The position numbers and the translations under genes are program-made. Below, one piece after another: positions 38,341-47,023 of a stretch of DNA of 64,000 bases. This DNA is from Candidatus Eremiobacteraceae bacterium (GTDB lineage: Bacteria > Vulcanimicrobiota > Vulcanimicrobiia > Eremiobacterales > Eremiobacteraceae): positions 58,455 to 122,454 of the forward strand of contig DATCBN010000044.1 in the NCBI GenBank assembly GCA_036511855.1, written 5' to 3'. Positions within the stretch are counted from its first letter, which is position 1; the number at the start of each line of letters is the position of its first letter. A model generated the notes under the pieces. That model did no database searches. It was given only the letters and a program-made list of their open reading frames with translations, and had not been told where the DNA came from.

Positions 38341-41276
38341 GGAATGGCGGCCATGAACTGCCGGCGAATCTCTGCCGCTTCGCGTAAGTGCGCGGCCGAC
38401 GGCGGACCTTGCGACAAGCCGAGCGTACCCATCAACGTCGTGATCCGCTCGCGCAGACCGTCGGGAACCGCGAGATCGTCTTCGGAATTGATAGGGTGCG
38501 ATGTCAGCGCCCGATACGCATCGGAGTCTTGCAAACCTTTTTGGTCCATCGCGTTCAACTTGACGTCGATGGCCGACAGCTCATCATCCAATTCGCGCTC
38601 GATCTCGTGGCGCGCCGCGTATTCTGCCGGAGTCCAATGCGCGCGCGGATCCGATCTCACCTGGAACGTGCGCCATAAAGCGTGACCGTCGACCATGATG
38701 CGCACTGAGTACGCGCCCGCTAAAACGTCGGGCCCGTCGGCCGGTCCGCTATTCCAGTCGCGCGCCGACTTCCATTTCACCGGTCCGTCTTCCGCGAGAT
38801 CCCACGAGACGCGGTTGACGCCGGCGACGTTCGTACCGACGACGTGCGCCACAACGCGACTACTCCGGTCCGCAAACTCAAGTGTCGGGGGTGCGGCAAG
38901 CGGCTCACGCAGGAAGTACGACACGATTGCGCCCGCCGGCGGATTCTCGCCGGCGAACTCCCCTGCCGTCGCGCAGCATTCACCGGCCTGGTTGCCGTAG
39001 CCGTTCGACCACCAGCGCCAGAACGAATACGCCGTGCGCGGCTGGAACAGATAATCCCCGGCGGACTGTGCACGCCGCAACGATTGGATCGGCGCGAGAT
39101 CGTCGAGTATCCAGATTCCGCGGCCGTGAGTCGCCACGATCAGGTCGTTCGCAACCGGCTGGACGCGCAGGTCGCGCGCGGCGGTCGTGGACATATCCAA
39201 TCGCAGCGAGCGCCAATCCGCACCGTGATCGAGCGACACCCATACGCCCTGTTCTAGACCCAGATACAATACGTCGGGGTTGCGTGGATCTTGGCGCACA
39301 GCGTGCGCGTATTGCAGCATCGGCAATCCGGAGGATAGCGAGTGCCAGGTGGCGCCGTAATCGCGCGTTTCGTAGACGTACGGCGCCTGATCGCCCATGA
39401 AATGTCTGTCTACGACCGCGAAGGCGGTCGACGCGGACCATGGCGACGCTTCAACGCAGGCCACGCGGCCATATTCGCCGACCCCTTTCATCGTGACGTC
39501 GCTCCATGTCTTTCCACCGTCGCGTGTGAGCTGCACGAGACCATCGTCCGTGCCGACCCATATCACACTTGGATCGCGCGGCGACGGCGCGATGTCCAAG
39601 ATCGTGTCGTAGAATTCGGCGCCGGAAACATCCAGGCTCACCGGGCCGCCCGCTTGCTGCTGATGCGCCGGATCGTCGCGCGTGAGATCCGGACTGATGG
39701 CCAACCAATGCCGGCCGCGGTCGACGGTCTTGAATACGACGTTGCCGCCGAAGAACGCCGCATACGGTTCGCGCGCCGAGAACGCGACCGGCGCCTCCCA
39801 ATTGAAACGGTACCCGTGGTCTGCTAACGCCGATCCATTGGTGTCGCGAAGCGACGGAGACACATCGAAGTTCTGCCCTGAGGACAGGTCGACAATGCCC
39901 AGCTGGCCATTGAGCGTGCTCACACCGACGTTCCACACCAGCGACGCGTCGCGCGGATCGGGCCACACCCACGACCCGTCGCCATCGTTGCCGACATCTC
40001 GCCAGTCGGCGTTGAGAATGCCGAGCGGATTCAAGCTGTCCGACGGCCCGCAATACGCGTCGTTGTCCTGCAGCCCGCCGCAGACGTGGTATGGATTTTG
40101 CAGATCGTATCCGATATGGTAGAACTGGCCGCGCGGATAGTTATAGCGCTCGTCCCACGTCTTGCCGCCGTCGAGCGAAATGGGTGAGCCGCCGTCGGAA
40201 GCTTCGATCATCCGCAATCCGCCGCTCGCGATCCACATGTCGTGGTGATCCTGATGCGCCGCGCCGGTGAGTTCGTGGAAGTGACGGCCGCCGTCGTTGC
40301 TTTCCATGAGATTCTCCGACATCGCGAAGACGTGATCGGCGTTCGCCGGATCCACCGCGATCCGGCTCATGTAGAACGGCCGTTGATTCACTTCGCTGTC
40401 GCTGCTCACGAGCGTCCAGGTGGCGCCTGCGTCCTCGGACCGCCAGAGCACACCGGCTTTGGATTGAATCACCGCATAGACGCGACGCGCGTCGGATGGC
40501 GCGACCGCTACTCCGATGCGACCCAGCGGCCCGGTCGGAAATCCCCCGCCGGCGACCTGCGACCACGTGCGGCCTTCATCGGTGGATCTGTAGAGGCCAT
40601 CGTCGGCGCCGCCGCTGTCAAATGTCCAAGGCTTGCGCCGAAACTGCCACGCCGCCGCGAACACGACCCGCGAATCGCGTGCGTTCCACGCCATGTCGGC
40701 GATGCCACTGCTCGGCCCGACGTACAGCGTCTTACTCCACGTCGCCCCACCGTCTGAGCTTCGATATACGCCGCGCTCCGCAGAGTCCTTGAACGTGTCG
40801 CCGAGTGCGCCCACCAGCACCGTATGGGAATCGTGCGCGTCGACCAAGATGCGCGTGATGACGAACGACCCGCTCAAGCCCATGTGCTGCCATGTATCGC
40901 CGCCGTTTCGCGAACGCCACACGCCGTCGCCATAAGATGCGTCGTTGCGCGGATTGCCCTCGCCGGTTCCGGCCCACACGATTCTATTGTCGCTCGCCGC
41001 AACCGTCACCGCGCCGATCGAAGCGACGGGCTGATGCGCCCAGACGTCTTCCCAGGACATCCCACCGTTGCGCGTGCGGAATAGGCCGCCGCCCGCGACG
41101 CCCGCGTAATACAGGAACGGATCGCGATCGGAACCCGCGACAGCCACCATGCGTCCGCCGGAAATCGCGGGTCCGATCGATCGCCAGTGGAGCCCGGATA
41201 GTGGTGCAGAATTCGCGACCAGTACTAGGGCAAGCATCGCTTGCCCTATCGCCAATATTGCGGCGATCATCGGCAA
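38334..41276 (-). CDS. Asp-box (BNR/VPS10-like) beta-propeller exported protein
   Basis: A 980-residue protein with at least ten S-x-D-G-G-x-T-W Asp-box motifs ('RNGGMSWEDV', 'RNGGDTWQHM', 'SSDGGATWSKT', 'STDEGRTWSQV', 'SEDAGATWTLV', 'SLDGGKTWDER', 'TRDGGKTWSDV', 'TRDYGATWHSL' and others), forming two propellers, followed by a C-terminal helical part. The start is TTG 41276 (AAAGG at 9 nt) or ATG 41270. Residues about 10-19 (IGQAMLALVL), the core of the signal peptide, are encoded by a repeat copy. The stop TAG also comes from a repeat. Related proteins are called glycosyl hydrolases without proof; function unknown. Confidence 0.85.
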   Translation of the reverse strand: MPMIAAILAIGQAMLALVLVANSAPLSGLHWRSIGPAISGGRMVAVAGSDRDPFLYYAGVAGGGLFRTRNGGMSWEDVWAHQPVASIGAVTVAASDNRIVWAGTGEGNPRNDASYGDGVWRSRNGGDTWQHMGLSGSFVITRILVDAHDSHTVLVGALGDTFKDSAERGVYRSSDGGATWSKTLYVGPSSGIADMAWNARDSRVVFAAAWQFRRKPWTFDSGGADDGLYRSTDEGRTWSQVAGGGFPTGPLGRIGVAVAPSDARRVYAVIQSKAGVLWRSEDAGATWTLVSSDSEVNQRPFYMSRIAVDPANADHVFAMSENLMESNDGGRHFHELTGAAHQDHHDMWIASGGLRMIEASDGGSPISLDGGKTWDERYNYPRGQFYHIGYDLQNPYHVCGGLQDNDAYCGPSDSLNPLGILNADWRDVGNDGDGSWVWPDPRDASLVWNVGVSTLNGQLGIVDLSSGQNFDVSPSLRDTNGSALADHGYRFNWEAPVAFSAREPYAAFFGGNVVFKTVDRGRHWLAISPDLTRDDPAHQQQAGGPVSLDVSGAEFYDTILDIAPSPRDPSVIWVGTDDGLVQLTRDGGKTWSDVTMKGVGEYGRVACVEASPWSASTAFAVVDRHFMGDQAPYVYETRDYGATWHSLSSGLPMLQYAHAVRQDPRNPDVLYLGLEQGVWVSLDHGADWRSLRLDMSTTAARDLRVQPVANDLIVATHGRGIWILDDLAPIQSLRRAQSAGDYLFQPRTAYSFWRWWSNGYGNQAGECCATAGEFAGENPPAGAIVSYFLREPLAAPPTLEFADRSSRVVAHVVGTNVAGVNRVSWDLAEDGPVKWKSARDWNSGPADGPDVLAGAYSVRIMVDGHALWRTFQVRSDPRAHWTPAEYAARHEIERELDDELSAIDVKLNAMDQKGLQDSDAYRALTSHPINSEDDLAVPDGLRERITTLMGTLGLSQGPPSAAHLREAAEIRRQFMAAIPY
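41222..41248. repeat. REP-like copy inside the Asp-box gene
   Basis: A perfect GTACTAG + GGGCAAGC..GCTTGCCC hairpin lying within the coding sequence of the signal peptide. Read on minus it is GGGCAAGCGATGCTTGCCC then TAGTAC, in the frame that gives G-Q-A-M-L-A-L-V. Confidence 0.9.
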
Positions 41277-41300
41277 CCGGGCCGGCCTTTACGGCAGGCA

Positions 41301-41325
41301 GGGTGAGCGTTGCTCACCCTCCTAC
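41301..41325. repeat. REP-like copy at the end of the Rieske oxygenase gene
   Basis: A GGGTGAGC-type hairpin followed by TCCTAC. The CTA at 41322-41324 is the TAG stop of the Rieske gene read on minus. The copy lies in the 45-bp gap before the Asp-box gene, beside a second-type AAAGGCCGGCCC motif. Confidence 0.85.
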
Positions 41326-42440
41326 TCTCCCATGGCGGCGAGATAGTTGCGGTCGAATGATTCGAGAAGACCTTCTTGATTGCCGTATGGACCCGGCGTG
41401 TAGGCGCGCGACGAGATTCCCGCTTGCGACAATTCGCAGACGTGCCAGTCCTGGCGGTTGGTCATATCCCAAAACTCGATCGCATCGCTTGGATCGAATT
41501 CCGGCCTCGCCATCGTTTCGGGATCGAAGAGCCATTCGCACGACACGAGCGTGCGGTCGTGCGACAACGGCGTGAGGTAGTGCACCATGACGTAGTCGGG
41601 ATGGAGGCTCAACAGCATGGTCGGAAAAATCGTATAGTAGTACACGCGCTCGATGTCGTCGGCCGCAACATCGCCCACCGGCGGCCGCGCGGTGTGTCCG
41701 GAGACCGTCATGCTGCCGTGAGTACCCGGCTCGCGAAACGTCATGAAGCCACCCTGGAAATCGCCCTCGGACAGATCGTTGCGGCCGCTGTCCGACGGCG
41801 AAAGCCTGTCGAGCGCGGGGTGGATCAGCGGACAGTGATAGCATTCCGAATAGTTTTGGAAGATGAGCTTCCAATTCGAGCGCAGATCGTAGTCGATGCG
41901 TTTTGCGGCCCGCAAGCGGCCGATGGTCCACTGCGGCCAGCGGCGAAGAACTTGCGCAAAGACCTGCTCGAAAGGCGTCGGCGTCGCCGCCAGATTGACG
42001 AACAGAAAACCTTCCCACTGCGCGAGGTTCGCTTGTTTGAGCGGATACGACGACCGGTCAAAACCTTCGACCGTCTGCATGTTGCGCGCGGCCAGCAGCG
42101 CCCCGTCCAAACCGTACGTCCACGCGTGATACGGGCACATGATGGAGCCGCCGAACGTACCCTTCTGCTCCTCGCACATGCGCGTGCCGCGATGACGGCA
42201 GACATTGAAATGTGCGCGCACTCCACCATCGGTGCCGCGCACGATGATCAAGCTCTCGCCGAACATCTCGGCCAAGAAATAGTCGCCGGCGTTAGGTATC
42301 TGTTCGGCGCGCCCGACACACAGCCATCGCTTCGTGAAGATGCGTTCCGTCTCGCGAGCGAATATGTCGGCCGATGCGTAGTAACGCTGCGGCATCGTGG
42401 ACGCACCCGCGCGGACGGCGGATTTTTGGTAGACGGCCAT
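41322..42440 (-). CDS. Rieske non-haem iron oxygenase, alpha subunit
   Basis: A 372-residue ring-hydroxylating-type oxygenase. Rieske [2Fe-2S] ligands are Cys81 and His83 ('NVCRHRGTRMC') and Cys102 and His105 ('MCPYHAWTY'). The mononuclear iron site is 'NWKLIFQNYSECYHCPLIHP' (pieces; His of YHCP and the next His) with an Asp in 'WDMTNRQDW'. Members close in pattern act on quaternary amines or aromatics; no reductase gene lies next to it, so substrate is open. ATG 42440 follows AAGGAG. Probably in one transcription unit with the upstream solute-binding protein. Confidence 0.88.
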   Translation of the reverse strand: MAVYQKSAVRAGASTMPQRYYASADIFARETERIFTKRWLCVGRAEQIPNAGDYFLAEMFGESLIIVRGTDGGVRAHFNVCRHRGTRMCEEQKGTFGGSIMCPYHAWTYGLDGALLAARNMQTVEGFDRSSYPLKQANLAQWEGFLFVNLAATPTPFEQVFAQVLRRWPQWTIGRLRAAKRIDYDLRSNWKLIFQNYSECYHCPLIHPALDRLSPSDSGRNDLSEGDFQGGFMTFREPGTHGSMTVSGHTARPPVGDVAADDIERVYYYTIFPTMLLSLHPDYVMVHYLTPLSHDRTLVSCEWLFDPETMARPEFDPSDAIEFWDMTNRQDWHVCELSQAGISSRAYTPGPYGNQEGLLESFDRNYLAAMGE

Positions 42441-42513
42441 GTCACCGCTCCTTATGAGGATAGGTTGTTTTTGGACGTTACTACTTCTTCTTTAGGCTAT
42501 ATCTCCCTTGTGC

Positions 42514-43365
42514 CTAATGTTTATGCGTCAAATCTGCGCCGTAGTACTTCTTTGATAGGCGGGATAGCGTGCCGTCGCGCAACATATTCGAAATCGCATC
42601 GTCGATCGCCGCGAGCAAGGGCTCCGGCGAATTTTCGGAGTGCCTGTCCAGCGCGATCGCATCATCTTCGTAAAAGACCGTCTGATCGATGATCCGCAGT
42701 GGCGCGCCAGCTGCGATGGCCGCGCTCGCGGTCGGCATGGCCGTGAGCACCGCGTCCAGGCGTTTGCCGTTGCCCAATTCAAGGTCTTGCAGCGCGAGTT
42801 CGTCGGTGACGTATTGGACAGGCTTGACCTTCGCCGGCCGGCGGACGAGAATCGGTTCTATGTCACCCGGAAGTTCGGCCTTGAGATACGCCAAGTATGT
42901 CGTTGCGATACCCACTCCTACCCGCGCGCCCGCCAATTGCGCCACATTCGAGACGGTGCTGTCCTTGTGCACGACAAACGCGGCGGGCACGAAATAGTAT
43001 GGCGCGGTGAGCAACAACGTTTTCTTCCGCTCGGTGGTCACCGCCATGGAATCGACGTTGACATCCCAGCGATTGTGCCAATTGCCTGCGGTCACCACAT
43101 CGTAGTTGCTGTCCTCAAATCGCGGAACAACTCCAAGTCGTCTCGCTACTTCCCGCGCGACGTCCACGTCGAAGCCTACCCAGTTGCCGTCGATTTTGAG
43201 GAAGGACTGCGGCGCGTAGTTACCGTCCGTCGAGACGACCAAGGTGTGACGCTGCTTCACCGCTGCGAGAAGGTCCGGAGGTCCCGCGATCGAGGTTGGA
43301 TCCGAATGCTTGACGCACGCGGTCAGGGTCATGCACAACGCTAAACAAGCGCAAAGACGTTTCAT
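42514..43365 (-). CDS. Family 3 (amino-acid-type) solute-binding lipoprotein
   Basis: A 283-residue periplasmic binding protein with lipobox LTAC. 'LLAAVKQRHTLVVSTDGNYAPQSFL', 'VGFDVDVAREVARRLGV', 'NVDSMAVTTERKKTLLLTAPYYFVPAAFVVHKDSTV' (pieces) and 'DDAISNMLRDGTLSRLSKKYYG' are family 3 hallmarks. The Arg that usually binds the amino-acid carboxylate appears in 'TTERKKT'. No permease in the window. It lies 73 bp before the Rieske gene on the same strand, so a linked uptake-oxidation role is possible. Confidence 0.87.
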   Translation of the reverse strand: MKRLCACLALCMTLTACVKHSDPTSIAGPPDLLAAVKQRHTLVVSTDGNYAPQSFLKIDGNWVGFDVDVAREVARRLGVVPRFEDSNYDVVTAGNWHNRWDVNVDSMAVTTERKKTLLLTAPYYFVPAAFVVHKDSTVSNVAQLAGARVGVGIATTYLAYLKAELPGDIEPILVRRPAKVKPVQYVTDELALQDLELGNGKRLDAVLTAMPTASAAIAAGAPLRIIDQTVFYEDDAIALDRHSENSPEPLLAAIDDAISNMLRDGTLSRLSKKYYGADLTHKH

Positions 43366-43428
43366 GAAGTTATGCTACGAGTAATCGCCGTTCCTGACCT
43401 GGAAATCGTCGCTGATACTCTGAGCCTC

Positions 43429-44577
43429 TTAATACAGCATAGCTTTTGCGCGCGCGTCGAAGAACTCCGGGTCAGGTTCCCACAGATCGTCTAATTCCGC
43501 AGAGCTATCTTCGATGGCGTCGAGCAGATCCGGCCGAGCCAGCATCGGATCGAGATCGCGGTAGTGCCATTCGCTTGGATGCATAGCGCGGAGCTCGGTG
43601 ATGAGCGATAGAGCGAGGACACTCGGCAAAGCCGAGTGCATGTCGCCGACGACGAAACGGACGCCGTGGCATTTCACGCCGTGATGCCGATGACGCGCTT
43701 CGTCGGGAGTGAACTCGACCGCTTCGTAGGTGAGACCCGGCAGCTCGTACTTGGCAAGTGCTTGCGCCAAACGCGGGCCGTCCATCCACGGCGCGCCGAT
43801 GACGTGAAACGGCGTGGGTGTGCCACGCCCGACCGAGACGTTGGTTCCCTCCAGCAATCCGATGCCGGGATACAGCGTCGCGGCCTCAAGGTCGCGGATG
43901 TTCGGCGACGGATTGATCCAACTCTGACCACAATTGTCGAACCAATAAGAGCGCTGCCAGCCCGCCATCGTGACGACGCGCAGGTCTGCGCCGATATCGC
44001 GCTCGATGTTGAACAGCCGGCTCAATTCTCCGACCGTCATGCCGTGTCGCAACGGCAGCGGATGGTACGCGGTCAAAGACTCGCACGCCGCATCGCTGGA
44101 CGGACCTTCCACGTCGAAGCCGCCGATGGGGTTAGGCCGATCCAGCACGAACATCTGCACTTCGTTCTCGGCGCACGCTTCAAGGGCGTAGCCCAACGTG
44201 GAGATATACGTATAGAAGCGCGCGCCGACGTCTTGGATGTCGTAGAGGAGCACGTCGATGTTGTGCAATTGCTCCGGCGACGGCGCCGTGCGTTTGCCGA
44301 ACAAACTATAGACCGGAAGTTGCGTGATTTCGTCGCGCGAGTCGTCGAGCCGCTCGTCGCGCGTGCCGTCGAGGCCGTGCTCCGGCGCGAACAGCACGTC
44401 CAATTGAACTTCGGGATTCGCCGCAAGCGCATCGATTGTGCGGGTTCCGTCGAGAAGCCGGCCCGTGTGGTTGGTGATAAGCGCTACGCGCCGGTTTTGG
44501 AGCACGCTGAAGTCGTCGGCGGCCAATACATCGATGCCGTTGCGCACCGGGCCGAACGAAGCGATGTCGTCCATCAT
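43429..44577 (-). CDS. namZ: DUF1343 protein (NamZ-type exo-beta-N-acetylmuramidase)
   Basis: A 382-residue protein matching the DUF1343/NamZ family: 'RVALITNHTGRLLDGTRTID', 'VLFAPEHGLDGTRD', 'DVLLYDIQDVGARFYTYISTL' (pieces), 'VLDRPNPIGG', 'SVGRGTPTPFHVIGAPW'. Characterised members remove terminal MurNAc from peptidoglycan fragments and are exported in many species. From ATG 44577 no signal peptide is seen, so this copy may be cytoplasmic (recycling). The frame is open to 44781 but that part crosses the divergent small gene. The gene lies 63 bp upstream of the solute-binding gene, same strand. Confidence 0.87.
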   Translation of the reverse strand: MMDDIASFGPVRNGIDVLAADDFSVLQNRRVALITNHTGRLLDGTRTIDALAANPEVQLDVLFAPEHGLDGTRDERLDDSRDEITQLPVYSLFGKRTAPSPEQLHNIDVLLYDIQDVGARFYTYISTLGYALEACAENEVQMFVLDRPNPIGGFDVEGPSSDAACESLTAYHPLPLRHGMTVGELSRLFNIERDIGADLRVVTMAGWQRSYWFDNCGQSWINPSPNIRDLEAATLYPGIGLLEGTNVSVGRGTPTPFHVIGAPWMDGPRLAQALAKYELPGLTYEAVEFTPDEARHRHHGVKCHGVRFVVGDMHSALPSVLALSLITELRAMHPSEWHYRDLDPMLARPDLLDAIEDSSAELDDLWEPDPEFFDARAKAMLY

Positions 44578-44663
44578 GGACAGGCGTTTTCCGCCCACTT
44601 TCGCGCCGACCTCTTTGGGCCGCCCGTGGAGGTCGGACTTGGGTGCCGAAGAACCCATACCAT

Positions 44664-44876
44664 ATGGAACTAGGTCAGCGGGTCCGTACCAAGCGTACGC
44701 TCGACCTCGGCGCTGAGGGCCGAGTGGAAAAAGGCACCGTTGGGGTGCTCGAAAGCGAAAATAATAGTCCGTATATGCCATATCTCGTGCGGTTTGAGCA
44801 AGGAACGTACGCGTTCCAAGACGGAGAAATCGAAGAAGCGGACGAGCCGTCGCCCGAGGGGATGAAAAACGGCTGA
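44664..44876 (+). CDS. Small SH3-like protein, unknown
   Basis: A 70-residue product with a beta-barrel-like sequence: 'GQRVRTKRTLDLG', 'GTVGVLESENNSPYMPYLVRFEQGTYAF', ending in an acidic tail (pieces). It begins at ATG 44664 and is divergent from namZ, with an 86-bp gap. The KOW/SH3-like strand pattern is clear but no named family fits. It lies 58 bp before the two-component system on the same strand. Confidence 0.6.
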   Translation: MELGQRVRTKRTLDLGAEGRVEKGTVGVLESENNSPYMPYLVRFEQGTYAFQDGEIEEADEPSPEGMKNG

Positions 44877-44934
44877 AACCCTTGCGCTGCGGGCGCAGGC
44901 GGCTGGTTTCACAAAAGGCAAACTACAGCCTACT

Positions 44935-45609
44935 ATGCGACTTTTACTTGTTGAAGACGATCCGAGCCTCTCCTCCTCGCTGCGACGAGCGCTCGAGGCG
45001 CAAAAGTTCGCCGTCACCACGGCCGGCGATGGAGATCTTGGGCTCGACGAATTGTGCGGCAACGATTATCAGCTTGCTATACTCGACGTGCTGCTTCCCA
45101 AACGTGACGGCTTCTCAGTTTGTCAAGAGGCGCGCAAACAAGGCATCACCACTCCCATCCTCATGTTGACCGCGCGCGACGCCGTCACCGATCGCGTGGC
45201 TGGGTTGAACAGCGGCGCCGACGATTATCTCGCAAAACCGTTCGCGTTTCCCGAACTGCTCGCACGCGTGCACGCGCTATTGCGCCGCCCGCACCAAGAT
45301 CTAAAACCTCGCGTCATCACCGTCGGCGAACTTTCGGTAGACGTGCTGCGCCACCAAGCGCTCAAGCGCGGACGCACCGTCCAACTCACGAAGACCGAAT
45401 ACCGGCTTTTGCTCTACTTGCTCGAGAACGCGAGCATCGTCCTCACTAAAGACGCGATACTCGATCGCCTGTGGGGCGCCGAGCATGGCGGCAACAGCAA
45501 CATCCTCGAAGTCTATATCAAGATGCTTCGCCGCAAGCTCGACGATCCAGGCTCCGCCTCGTTCGTGCGCACAGTTCGCGGCGTCGGGTACACCGTCGAC
45601 AAACCGTGA
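44935..45609 (+). CDS. OmpR-family response regulator
   Basis: A 224-residue response regulator. Receiver domain: acidic pocket in 'LLVEDDPS', phosphoacceptor Asp51 in 'LAILDVLLP', Thr in 'LMLTARD' and Lys in 'YLAKPF'. DNA-binding domain: winged helix with 'LTKTEYRLLLYLLENA' and 'VYIKMLRRKL' and closing 'VRTVRGVGYTV'. Its TGA overlaps the GTG of the histidine kinase gene (GTGA). The stimulus is unknown. Confidence 0.93.
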   Translation: MRLLLVEDDPSLSSSLRRALEAQKFAVTTAGDGDLGLDELCGNDYQLAILDVLLPKRDGFSVCQEARKQGITTPILMLTARDAVTDRVAGLNSGADDYLAKPFAFPELLARVHALLRRPHQDLKPRVITVGELSVDVLRHQALKRGRTVQLTKTEYRLLLYLLENASIVLTKDAILDRLWGAEHGGNSNILEVYIKMLRRKLDDPGSASFVRTVRGVGYTVDKP

Positions 45610-46607
45610 AGAACGTCACCACTCCTCACGCGGACGTCCGCAAGGCTCGCTTGCGGCTCACGTTCGCGTACGGCGGCATTCTCGTGCTGCTGCAGGTGGT
45701 CTTTTCCATCGTCGTCTACGCGCTGATCTCGCTCGTGGTCTGGCAAGACGTGCAGCCGATCAGCGATTGGCCGGGCATCAACGAAGTCGCGCACGCCATG
45801 ATGTTCAAGAACGCCATGTTCCTGCTCGTCGCCAACATCGGCGGGCTCGTGCTGGTCGCCGGCGCGGCGTTCTTGCTCGCGAAGACCGCGCTGCGGCCGC
45901 TGGAGCAAGCGATCGAATTGCAGCACCAATTCACAAGCGACGCCTCCCACGATTTGCGCACGCCGCTCGCCGTCATCCGCACAGAGACGTCGGCCGCGCT
46001 CCATAATGCCGACTTGAGCGAAGAGGCTGCCGAGCGTCTGCGCATCATCGACGATCAGGCCCAACGCATGGAGCGGCTCATCGACCAACTGTTGACGCTC
46101 TCACATGTCGACGCTGAAAGTGCGCTGGAGCGAGAACCGACCGATCTCGTGGTAGTGGTGAACGGCGTCCTTCGATCGCTCCGCCCGCTGGCAGAGGCGC
46201 GGCGCATCGATCTCTCCGTCAATCGCAGCGAAAGCGCGCTCGTCATGGGCGACGAGCTCAAGCTGTCGCAGCTCGTCGCCAATCTTGTCGACAACGCGAT
46301 CAAGTACAGCCCCGAAAGCACCCGCGTGGAGGTCGGCGTCTGGCAAGCGCGCGATGCCGCCTTCGTCGCGGTGGCGGACCGAGGCGCCGGCATCCCACAG
46401 GACGAAAGAGAGCGTATATTCTTGCGCTTTCATCGCCTGGATCAGGCGCGCAACGGCAACGGAGAGGGCGAGGGTCCAGCCGGACACGGACTCGGCCTCC
46501 CACTTTGCCGCTGGATCGCGCGGGCGCACGGCGGCGACATCGCGGTGGACAGCCGCGAAGGCAAGGGCAGCACGTTCACGGTCCGGCTCCCAGCCATCTC
46601 ATCGTAA
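45606..46607 (+). CDS. Membrane sensor histidine kinase
   Basis: A 333-residue kinase from GTG 45606 with two membrane helices (about 22-45 and 75-97) enclosing a short periplasmic loop of about 30 residues. A HisKA domain with H-box 'ASHDLRTPLAVIRTE' follows, then an ATPase domain with N-box 'LVDNAIKYSP', G1 'DRGAGIP', F 'IFLRFHRLD' and G2 'GHGLGLPL'. There is no separate sensor domain, so it may sense the membrane. Followed 14 bp later by an exported-protein gene. Confidence 0.92.
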   Translation: MKNVTTPHADVRKARLRLTFAYGGILVLLQVVFSIVVYALISLVVWQDVQPISDWPGINEVAHAMMFKNAMFLLVANIGGLVLVAGAAFLLAKTALRPLEQAIELQHQFTSDASHDLRTPLAVIRTETSAALHNADLSEEAAERLRIIDDQAQRMERLIDQLLTLSHVDAESALEREPTDLVVVVNGVLRSLRPLAEARRIDLSVNRSESALVMGDELKLSQLVANLVDNAIKYSPESTRVEVGVWQARDAAFVAVADRGAGIPQDERERIFLRFHRLDQARNGNGEGEGPAGHGLGLPLCRWIARAHGGDIAVDSREGKGSTFTVRLPAISS

Positions 46608-46621
46608 GGAGGGCATACATC

Positions 46622-47023
46622 ATGCCCAATCATTCTAGGAAACTCTTCACGAGCGCAGCGGTATCGCTGGCAGTTCTAGGCGGCGTGCTCTTTATTTTGC
46701 CGTCGACATCGAAGCAAAGCATTGGCGCGGCGGCTGCCGCTACCACTCCATCGAAATCCATTCTCGATCTCATCGATCATGGCTTGTCGGGACCCGCCGG
46801 CATTGAAGATGAAGGCGCCTACAAGCTTATCGATCCCATCGGGCCCGGCGCAGGCACCAGCGTTTCCGCGGCAGACGAGGTGTACGCGAGCACGCTCGTC
46901 ATCGGCAAGTACACGCCGTGGCAAGCCTACCGCGACCCGTTCGCTGCCGCGCCCGGCACCACCCCACCGCCGGGACCGTACACGCCGCCAGGTCCGCCGC
47001 ATAGTCCGGGAGGACCGAAGTGA
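46622..47023 (+). CDS. Exported Pro-rich hypothetical protein, part of two-component operon
   Basis: A 133-residue protein with a signal peptide (5-30, 'LFTSAAVSLAVLGGVLFIL') and a C-terminal Pro/Gly-rich tail (PPPGPYTPPGPPHSPGG). GGAGGG lies about 9 nt before ATG 46622. It is 14 bp behind the kinase and coupled by overlap to the TPR gene, so likely a periplasmic partner or output of the system. No family recognised. Confidence 0.7.
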   Translation: MPNHSRKLFTSAAVSLAVLGGVLFILPSTSKQSIGAAAAATTPSKSILDLIDHGLSGPAGIEDEGAYKLIDPIGPGAGTSVSAADEVYASTLVIGKYTPWQAYRDPFAAAPGTTPPPGPYTPPGPPHSPGGPK

